A DNA stretch of 36,089 bases from Methanoregulaceae archaeon PtaB.Bin056 (GTDB lineage Archaea; Halobacteriota; Methanomicrobia; Methanomicrobiales; Methanospirillaceae), in assembly GCA_002067095.1 (NCBI GenBank), contig MVQD01000041.1:1-36089 (forward strand). Reading direction: 5' to 3'. Shown piece after piece: positions 30,985 to 36,089 of this stretch. Numbering within the stretch: the stretch's first letter is position 1; each line of letters opens with the position of its first letter. The position numbers were made by a program, and so were the translations under genes. The notes beneath the pieces are model-generated. The model did no database searches and was not told where the DNA came from. It was given only the letters and a program-made list of their open reading frames with translations.

Positions 30985-32166
30985 ATGTATCTTATAGGTG
31001 AAGCACTGGTGGGCGACGGGCCGGAACTGGCCCATGTCGACCTGATTCTCGGGGACAAGGAGGGACCGGTAGGGGCCGCATTCGCAAACGCCCTCTCCCA
31101 GCTCTCTGCCGGGCACACCCCGCTCCTCGCGGTGGTCCGCCCAAACCTCCTCGCAAAGCCGGCAACACTGATCATCCCCAAGGTGACGCTGCGCAAGGGG
31201 GTCCAGATCAAGGAGATGTTTGGTCCAGTCCAAGCCGCGGTGGCAAAGGCCGTCGCCGACTGCGTGGAGGAAGGGCTCTTCGGGAAGTCGGATCTCGAAT
31301 CCCTCGTTATCATGGCAAGCATCTACCTCGATCCCACAGCAGCGGACTATAACAAGATCTACCGGTACAACTACGGGGCCACGAAACTCGCACTCTCCAG
31401 GGCGATTGAGAAGTTCCCTGACCAGAAGACCCTTATTTACGAGAAGGACCGGGCCGCCCACGCGGTCATGGGGTTCAAGGTCCAGAGGCTCTGGGACCCG
31501 CCGTACCTGCAGGTCGCCCTTGACCTCGTGGACATGAACAAGGTGCACTCCGTCCTCGCAGAGCTCCCGCAGAACGACCACCTGATCATCGAGGCCGGGA
31601 CACCCCTGATCAAGCGGTTCGGCCTCTCGATCATCCCGGAGATCCGGAAGGTCAGGCCGAACGCCTTCATCATCGCCGACATGAAGATCCTCGACACAGG
31701 GAACCTCGAGGCCCGCATGGCCGCAGACGCCTCCGCCGACGCCGTGGTCATCTCGGGCCTTGCACCCCTTCCCACCCTCGAGAAGGCGATCGCCGAGGCA
31801 AAGAAGACCGGCATTTACTCGGTGATAGACATGCTCAACGTCCCCGAGCCCCTGAAAGTAATTAAAGCGCTCAAGGTCAAGCCCGACATCGTCGAACTTC
31901 ACCGGGCGATCGACGCTGAGAGCTCCGAGCATGCCTGGGGAGACATTCCCGCCCTGAAGAAGGCTGCCGGGGGCAAGCTTCTTGTCGCCACCGCCGGGGG
32001 CATCCGGGTCGACGGCGTGAAGAAGGCGTTTGCTGCCGGTGCGGACATCATCGTGGTCGGTCGGGCAATCACGGCGAGCAAGGACGTGCACACCGCCGCG
32101 GACTTATTCCTGGAACAGATGAACAAGGAAGAGATTGACCAGTTCCGGGTGATGACCGATTTCTAG
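30985..32166 (+). CDS. fae-hps: Bifunctional formaldehyde-activating enzyme / 3-hexulose-6-phosphate synthase
   Basis: A 393-residue fusion. Residues 1 to about 160 are Fae, which condenses formaldehyde with tetrahydromethanopterin; catalytic H17 is in ELAHVDLILG. Residues about 170-393 are hexulose-6-phosphate synthase, an OMP decarboxylase-fold barrel: IEAGTPLI, then IIADMKILDTG (the D-x-K-x-x-D catalytic set) and the C-terminal phosphate loops ATAGGI and VVGRAI. In methanogens without the oxidative pentose pathway, the reverse reaction supplies ribulose 5-phosphate from fructose 6-phosphate and passes formaldehyde to the C1 carrier. The ATG at 30985 gives the characteristic MYLIGEALVG start; the upstream open frame contains the promoter. 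Confidence 0.97.
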   Translation: MYLIGEALVGDGPELAHVDLILGDKEGPVGAAFANALSQLSAGHTPLLAVVRPNLLAKPATLIIPKVTLRKGVQIKEMFGPVQAAVAKAVADCVEEGLFGKSDLESLVIMASIYLDPTAADYNKIYRYNYGATKLALSRAIEKFPDQKTLIYEKDRAAHAVMGFKVQRLWDPPYLQVALDLVDMNKVHSVLAELPQNDHLIIEAGTPLIKRFGLSIIPEIRKVRPNAFIIADMKILDTGNLEARMAADASADAVVISGLAPLPTLEKAIAEAKKTGIYSVIDMLNVPEPLKVIKALKVKPDIVELHRAIDAESSEHAWGDIPALKKAAGGKLLVATAGGIRVDGVKKAFAAGADIIVVGRAITASKDVHTAADLFLEQMNKEEIDQFRVMTDF

Positions 32167-32174
32167 TCCGTCAT

Positions 32175-32197
32175 AAACCGCATATTTTTTTACGGTT
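32175..32197 (+). terminator. Terminator of fae-hps
   Basis: AACCG (32176-32180) and CGGTT (32193-32197) flank a T7 run (32185-32191), a small stem with a U-rich loop just after the stop. Confidence 0.45.
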
Positions 32198-32224
32198 CAT
32201 AAACTGGCCGTCTGATCGCCAGAA

Positions 32225-32257
32225 AGAAAAAAGGTGAGGGAATTTTTATTTTCCCTC
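32225..32257 (-). terminator. Hairpin terminator of the first paralogue
   Basis: Minus-strand GAGGGAA (32257-32251), eight-base loop, TTCCCTC (32242-32236), followed by CACC and then a T6-C-T3 tract (about 32232-32223). This is a complete stem plus U-tract for the gene ending at 32283. Confidence 0.6.
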
Positions 32258-32282
32258 GCGTTTCTTGTGTCGATACAGAGGT

Positions 32283-33278
32283 TTACAGCCGGCGGACGCC
32301 GTCCTGGATCGCCATCGACTTGCTGAACGCTTCGATCACGCCTGACGCGGTGGTCTTCTCCTTGTAGACGAGGTCAACACCCTGCATGAAGCCTGTCCTG
32401 CCATTTCCGCCAACATATGGGATAGCGCCATCACCGGTATCGTAGTTCCAGAACATAATACCGGAACCACCGAAATCTTCATAAGGATAATACCCTGCAG
32501 TCCTGCCTTCCATGACATGGGTGTTGATCCATGCTGCGGCAGAGCCTGTTCCGGAAAGCCCAACGGAGTAGCTGGCCTGGGTCGGGACATCCGCGGACTT
32601 CGCGATGAAGTTCGTGCCGGCCTGGGTCACTTCAGAGACCTGGCTACCGGTGAAGGAGCTCCCCATCTCGTAGACGTTGCAGTACGGCGGGATGAAGCCC
32701 TGGTCTCCGGTTGCGAACGGACAGAGGAACCGGTCGGCGGCGACCGAACCCTGGCTCACCAGGTCGAGCAGGAGACTCTCTGAAGTGGTTGCCCTTCCCA
32801 TCGCATCAGGGAATGCAACAAAGTCGAACTGTTCAGTTGAAGCAAAGTTCTTCTGGTTTGCAACCTTGTTGCCAGTGTCCATGGACTGCATCTCGTTGAA
32901 CTCGGAGTACCCATTGTCGGCAAGCACCGATTCGGTGTATGACATCACAGCCTGGCGCTCTGGTAATGAAAGCAACTCAATACCTGGGCCATACACAAAG
33001 TGAGCCCAGTGATTACTTGGATTCATACCAGAAATGAACCCTCCCCCATCATAGGCTGGAGTGTGACCGAGTGCCCCCAAAGGCGGGTTGTCACGGAGAT
33101 CCATGGTGGATATGGTCATCACGACCGATTCAGAGTTTGACATCGTGCCCATGACGACTACTCCGGTGGTGGTAGATATTCCCTGGGTCTCGGTGGTCGC
33201 GTTGATCGGGTCGGCCGCCATTGCAAGTCCTATAACGAGGACGATAAGTGTGAGAACAACAATTGAGATTTTTTTCAT
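32283..33278 (-). CDS. Exported protein of unknown function, paralogue 1
   Basis: A 331-residue protein with a Sec-type signal (MKKISIVVLTLIVLVIGLAMA, cut after AMA) and no lipobox or C-terminal anchor. I do not recognise the family. It shares almost all of its sequence with two tandem neighbours: ATTETQGI-TTTGVV near the N-terminus, LPERQAVMSYTESVLADNGY, a Cys pair C186/C200 (CPFATGDQGFIPPYC), LSGTGSAAAWINTHVMEGRTA, and the C-terminal VDLVYKEKTTASGVIEAFSK. Two windows differ wholly: residues 72-104 and about 264-297 (aromatic- and Gly-rich). A secreted or S-layer-associated protein is the likely class. A 5'-terminal stem-loop and GGGGGAAT precede the ATG. The core is closest to paralogue 3. 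Confidence 0.85.
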   Translation of the reverse strand: MKKISIVVLTLIVLVIGLAMAADPINATTETQGISTTTGVVVMGTMSNSESVVMTISTMDLRDNPPLGALGHTPAYDGGGFISGMNPSNHWAHFVYGPGIELLSLPERQAVMSYTESVLADNGYSEFNEMQSMDTGNKVANQKNFASTEQFDFVAFPDAMGRATTSESLLLDLVSQGSVAADRFLCPFATGDQGFIPPYCNVYEMGSSFTGSQVSEVTQAGTNFIAKSADVPTQASYSVGLSGTGSAAAWINTHVMEGRTAGYYPYEDFGGSGIMFWNYDTGDGAIPYVGGNGRTGFMQGVDLVYKEKTTASGVIEAFSKSMAIQDGVRRL

Positions 33279-33297
33279 AATTCCCCCTAAATTTTAC

Positions 33298-33317
33298 ACT
33301 GAATGTATCCATTCAGT
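33298..33317 (-). promoter_or_regulatory. Stem-loop at the predicted 5' end of paralogue 1 mRNA
   Basis: ACTGAATG and CATTCAGT form a perfect eight-base-pair stem with a four-base loop. The TATA box at 33350-33343 predicts transcription starting at about 33320, so the stem would begin within a few bases of the mRNA end. An RBS-like AGGGGGAAT follows before the ATG at 33278. Confidence 0.5.
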
Positions 33318-33319
33318 AT

Positions 33320-33382
33320 AAGACTGGTTTTTTGATTTGGGTATTATATACCTATTCAAGCACTTCTCAAAGAACCAGTCTT
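33320..33382 (-). promoter_or_regulatory. Promoter of paralogue 1 with flanking inverted repeats
   Basis: The TATA box TATATAAT (33350-33343, within GGTATATAATACC) sits between two perfect ten-base inverted repeats: AAGACTGGTT at 33320-33329 and AACCAGTCTT at 33373-33382. The same ten bases occur beside the TATA box of paralogue 2. A shared regulator binding site is a reasonable inference. Confidence 0.5.
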
Positions 33383-33491
33383 TTTCATGGATGAGGTTTC
33401 ACTTCAGAGCAATCCAGTCATAATGAACTTTTATTCCCTAATTCACGGAATCCCAATACAATAGACATGAATCATTCCGGAAATCGGTAAC
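33383..33491. other. AT-rich spacer between paralogues 1 and 2
   Basis: No gene or clear secondary structure is seen. It lies upstream of the paralogue 1 promoter and downstream of the paralogue 2 terminator. Confidence 0.4.
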
Positions 33492-33513
33492 AAAAAGAAA
33501 AGGGGCTAGCCCT
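33492..33513 (-). terminator. Terminator of paralogue 2
   Basis: Palindrome GGGCTAGCCC (33503-33512) followed on the minus strand by CTTTTCTTTTTG, about 30 bases after the stop at 33541. A compact hairpin with a U-rich tract. Confidence 0.5.
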
Positions 33514-33540
33514 CCTTATTCATCTCTCAATACTAGCAGA

Positions 33541-34512
33541 TTACAGCCGACGAACTGCATCCTGGATCGCCATCGACTTGCTGAACGCTTCGATCACGCC
33601 TGACGCGGTGGTCTTCTCCTTGTATACAAGGTCGACGCCCTGCATGAAGCCGGAACCGCCCAGGCTCTCGTATGGGAATGAACCTGTGTTCATGTCGTAG
33701 TTCCAGAACGCGATAGCCCAATAATTACCCTCGGCTTCTGGATAATATGCGGCAGTCCTGCCTTCCATGACATGGGTGTTGATCCATGCTGCGGCAGAGC
33801 CGGTTCCGGAGAGGCCCACAGAGTAGGCTGCCTCGGTCGGGACATCCGCGGACTTCGCGATGAAGTTCGTGTTCGCCTGGGTAATCTCGGAGACCTGACT
33901 TCCGGTGAACGAGCTGCCCATCTCATATACATTGCAGTACGGAGGGATGAACCCCTGGTCTCCGGTGGCAAACGGACAGATGAACCGGTCAGCGGCGAGC
34001 GATCCCTGGCTCACCAGGTCGAGCAGGAGGCTCTCGGAGGTGGTTGCCCTTCCCATCGCATCCTCGAAGGACACGTAATCAAACTGCTCGGTCGACTTGA
34101 AGTTGTCCTGGTTCACCACCTTGTTGCCGGTGTCCATGGACTGCATCTCGTTGAACTCAGAGTACCCGTTGTCAGCGAGAACTGACTCGGTATAGGACAT
34201 CACGGCCTGGCGTTCAGGTAATTGAACTTGAGGACCAAAGGGATCTTCAGGGTCGTTAAGCCAGAGGTTATTGGGATTCACACCAGGGATTAATCCTTCA
34301 CCTTGTGCACCTAACGGCGGGTTGTCCCTGAGATCCATGGTGGATGCGGTCATCACGACAGTCTCCGAATTCGACATCGTGCCAAGGACAACCACTCCTG
34401 TCGTGGTAGCAATGCCCTGGGTCTCGGTGGTCGCGTTGATTGGGTCAGCCGCTATTGCAAGTCCTACAATGAGAACGGCAAAGGCGAGAACAGTAAGTGT
34501 GAGTTTCTTCAT
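33541..34512 (-). CDS. Exported protein of unknown function, paralogue 2
   Basis: A 323-residue protein of the same three-member family, with signal MKKLTLTVLAFAVLIVGLAIA cut before ADP. Conserved blocks and the Cys pair (C179 and C193) match paralogue 1; it is slightly more diverged in the core (VVNQDNFKSTEQFDYVSFEDA, EITQANTNF). Variable window 1 (residues 72-97) is shorter, with NPNNLW; variable window 2 (about 257-287) reads PEAEGNYWAIAFWNYDMNTG then SFPYESLGGSGFM. No repeats, transmembrane anchor or enzyme motif. RBS GAGTGATG is near the ATG. The gene stands between its own promoter and terminator. Confidence 0.85.
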   Translation of the reverse strand: MKKLTLTVLAFAVLIVGLAIAADPINATTETQGIATTTGVVVLGTMSNSETVVMTASTMDLRDNPPLGAQGEGLIPGVNPNNLWLNDPEDPFGPQVQLPERQAVMSYTESVLADNGYSEFNEMQSMDTGNKVVNQDNFKSTEQFDYVSFEDAMGRATTSESLLLDLVSQGSLAADRFICPFATGDQGFIPPYCNVYEMGSSFTGSQVSEITQANTNFIAKSADVPTEAAYSVGLSGTGSAAAWINTHVMEGRTAAYYPEAEGNYWAIAFWNYDMNTGSFPYESLGGSGFMQGVDLVYKEKTTASGVIEAFSKSMAIQDAVRRL

Positions 34513-34531
34513 TACATCACTCTTATAATGT

Positions 34532-34551
34532 ATGCTGATCTTTCACAGCAT
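34532..34551 (-). promoter_or_regulatory. Stem-loop at the predicted 5' end of paralogue 2 mRNA
   Basis: ATGCTG (34532-34537) and CAGCAT (34546-34551) form a six-base-pair stem with an eight-base loop. The TATA box at 34583-34575 predicts a start at 34552-34556, so the stem begins at the mRNA end. The layout and stem sequence recur upstream of paralogue 3. Confidence 0.5.
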
Positions 34552-34574
34552 CAAGTTGAGAATATGAGAGGGGA

Positions 34575-34591
34575 CTATATAAAGACTGGTT
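34575..34591 (-). promoter_or_regulatory. Promoter of paralogue 2 with the shared AACCAGTCTT motif
   Basis: TTTATATAG (34583-34575) is the TATA box. AACCAGTCTT (34591-34582) directly precedes and overlaps it, in the place of the BRE. The same ten bases occur twice around the paralogue 1 promoter. Confidence 0.5.
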
Positions 34592-34971
34592 CATTTTTTT
34601 TAGAGATGACTCACTTTCATTCCCCTATGCTCTCTCGTGTATTCACCTCAACTGGATGAATACTCCGACCCCCTTTCATATTACAAATTAAAATTGGGAA
34701 TATACTGCTCTCAATCCAGTAAGGTGCAGTTACTGAAGCTGGTTCCATTTACCTCTCCAAAATTTGCTAAAAATTAAAAGTTGACCGGATCAGTCCAGAA
34801 AGAATAATCGCGAATTTGGGAGACTCCCAGTTTGATTAAAAATATGCCCGCTCTTTCTGATATTGTGTCTTCAAATTAGGTTCTCCCGAAACAGGTCCTG
34901 GTAACGAATCCCCTAAAAAAGATTAGGAGCTTTTCGGAGCCCCAGTTGGTCTTTGATCAATGCTGAGATAT
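34592..34971. other. Gene-free AT-rich spacer between paralogues 2 and 3
   Basis: Nearly 400 bases without a plausible gene. It holds TGGGAGACTCCCA, an imperfectly looped palindrome at 34817-34829, a loose copy of the promoter motif (AAGCTGGTTCC near 34735), and at about 34914-34921 a minus-strand T-run that may be the end of paralogue 3. The base composition is lower in GC than the rest of the window. Confidence 0.5.
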
Positions 34972-35958
34972 TTACAGCCGGCGAACTGCATCCTGGATTG
35001 CCATCGACTTGCTGAACGCTTCGATCACTCCGGACGCGGTGGTCTTCTCCTTGTAGACGAGGTCGACGCCCTGCATCCAGCCACCACCTGCGGGAACTCC
35101 AAGCCATGGGTCTCCCGTGTTCATGTCATAGTTCCAGAAACTTATCCATGACCACCCGTCATCCTCGTCATAATAATACCCAGCAGTCCTGCCTTCCATG
35201 ACATGGGTGTTGATCCATGCTGCGGCAGAGCCGGTTCCGGAAAGGCCAATGGAGTAGCTGGCCTGGGTCGGGACATCCGCGGACTTCGCGATGAAATTCG
35301 TGCCGGCCTGGGTCACTTCAGAGACCTGGGTTCCAGTGAAGGAGCTCCCCATCTCATAGACGTTGCAATACGGCGGGATGAAGCCCTGGTCTCCGGTTGC
35401 GAACGGACAGATGAACCGCTCCGAAGCATCCGATCCCTGGCTCACAAGGTCAAGCAGGAGGCTCTCGGAAGTAGTTGCCCTTCCCATCGCATCAGAGAAT
35501 GCGACAAAGTCGAACTGCTCGGTGGAAGCAAAGTTCTTCTGGTTTGCAACCTTGTTACCGGTGTCCATGGATTGCATCTCGTTGAACTCAGAGTACCCGT
35601 TGTCAGCGAGAACGGACTCGGTATAGGACATCACAGCCTGTCGTTCGGGTAAAGAAAGCCAAGCCCAACCATCAATCAGTAGATGATCCTCGACTCCCCA
35701 GTTATTGTTTGGACTTTCACCTGGTTCTAAATCTACGTCTATTAAACCTAATGCACCCAGAGGCGGGTTATCACGCAAATCCATTGTGGATGCGGTCATC
35801 ACGACCGATTCAGAGTTTGACATCGTTCCCATGACGACAACTCCGGTGGTGGTAGCTATTCCCTGGGTCTCGGTGGTCGCGTTGACAGGATCGGCTGCCG
35901 TTGCCATCCCAATGACAAGAATTGCGAGGGTGAGAACAACAATTACAAGTTTCTTCAT
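34972..35958 (-). CDS. Exported protein of unknown function, paralogue 3
   Basis: A 328-residue member of the same family, signal MKKLVIVVLTLAILVIGMATA cut before ADP. Its core is nearly the same as paralogue 1 (VANQKNFASTEQFDFVAF, EVTQAGTNF) with the Cys pair conserved. Variable window 1 (residues 72-102) contains SPNNNWGVED and WAW; window 2 contains DEDDGWSWISFWNYDMNTG followed by DPWLGVPAGGGWM. As in the others, the C-terminus ends IQDAVRRL without anchor. RBS GGAGTGATG is seven bases before the ATG. More copies may exist beyond the right edge of the window. Confidence 0.85.
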   Translation of the reverse strand: MKKLVIVVLTLAILVIGMATAADPVNATTETQGIATTTGVVVMGTMSNSESVVMTASTMDLRDNPPLGALGLIDVDLEPGESPNNNWGVEDHLLIDGWAWLSLPERQAVMSYTESVLADNGYSEFNEMQSMDTGNKVANQKNFASTEQFDFVAFSDAMGRATTSESLLLDLVSQGSDASERFICPFATGDQGFIPPYCNVYEMGSSFTGTQVSEVTQAGTNFIAKSADVPTQASYSIGLSGTGSAAAWINTHVMEGRTAGYYYDEDDGWSWISFWNYDMNTGDPWLGVPAGGGWMQGVDLVYKEKTTASGVIEAFSKSMAIQDAVRRL

Positions 35959-35977
35959 TACATCACTCCTATCATGA

Positions 35978-35998
35978 ATGCTGACATTCTCGCAGCAT
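35978..35998 (-). promoter_or_regulatory. Stem-loop at the predicted 5' end of paralogue 3 mRNA
   Basis: ATGCTG (35978-35983) and CAGCAT (35993-35998) form the same six-base-pair stem as upstream of paralogue 2, with a nine-base loop of different sequence. The TATA box at 36030-36022 predicts a start at about 36000, right at the stem. Confidence 0.5.
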
Positions 35999-36021
35999 CA
36001 ATGTGAGGGTGGGATGAAAAG

Positions 36022-36030
36022 CATATAAAA
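36022..36030 (-). promoter_or_regulatory. TATA box of paralogue 3
   Basis: Minus-strand TTTTATATG is centred at 36026, 68 bases before the ATG at 35958. The AACCAGTCTT motif of the other two promoters is not present within the remaining window. Confidence 0.45.
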
Positions 36031-36089
36031 TGGTATCGTCCGGTTTACATGAAAATATAGAGAATAGGAATTGTTTCGCTGTCGCGCCT

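Noticed and set aside
30673-32091. A 472-codon minus-strand open frame opposite fae-hps
   Set aside because: It is the shadow of a GC-rich gene; the plus strand encodes an unambiguous Fae-Hps.
34817-34829. Palindrome TGGGAGACTCCCA as a terminator
   Set aside because: It is far from both flanking genes and no T-run follows on either strand.
32283-35958. Diversity-generating retroelement acting on the paralogues
   Set aside because: No reverse transcriptase, template repeat or Avd-like gene is in the window; the variable windows differ in length as well as sequence, which such elements do not produce.

Overview
The window is chromosomal DNA from a GC-rich methanogenic archaeon, most likely of the order Methanomicrobiales. 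The archaeal assignment rests on a 20S proteasome beta subunit beside a KH/beta-CASP nuclease (aCPSF1), an archaeal-type UMP kinase, a Fae-Hps fusion, a DadD/methylthioinosine phosphorylase pair, a tRNA-Trp whose intron is itself a box C/D guide RNA, and TATA boxes about 25 bases before several gene starts. The Methanomicrobiales assignment is an inference from this gene set plus a bacterial-type ruvCAB operon; no marker such as rRNA is present.

Layout. 1-8045 (+): amidohydrolase; UspA and CBS-domain pair; psmB; aCPSF1, an MFS transporter and a Ppx/GppA-HD protein joined by ATGA overlaps. 7968-10973 (-): DtxR-like regulator and a ZnuA/C/B-type metal ABC transporter, tightly overlapped. 11043-13034 (-): a large exported PEGA/PKD protein. 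13179-15252 (-): ruvC-ruvA-ruvB. 15353-18443 (-): polyphosphate kinase and a CHAD protein. 18618-20739: a small unknown gene, a Mut7-C nuclease, an AmrS-type radical SAM enzyme and a zinc ribbon. 20785-22275 (+): pyrH, tRNA-Pro and nth. 22280-24237 (-): PiT phosphate permease, its PhoU-like partner and tRNA-Ala. 24341-27629: nicotinate phosphoribosyltransferase divergent from a purine/deoxyadenosine salvage pair. 27720-28313: a mosaic repeat array without credible genes. 28329-30029 (-): acyl-CoA synthetase. 30118-32166 (+): intron-bearing tRNA-Trp, a carboxymuconolactone decarboxylase-like protein and Fae-Hps. 32283-35958 (-): three tandem paralogous exported proteins of unknown function.

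How the genes fit together. Four loci (Ppx/GppA, PPK1, CHAD, PiT with PhoU-like) are concerned with phosphate and polyphosphate. DadD and the phosphorylase recycle 5'-deoxyadenosine and methylthioadenosine left by SAM enzymes. Fae-Hps supplies ribulose monophosphate chemistry for pentose synthesis. RuvABC is a complete bacterial branch-migration and resolution machine in an archaeal setting.

The least explained parts are at the right end. The three exported paralogues are nearly identical except in two short, sharply bounded variable windows, and each has a stem-loop at the predicted 5' end of its mRNA. The repeat array is built from three modules, one of which is an 88-base element with 16-base terminal inverted repeats.
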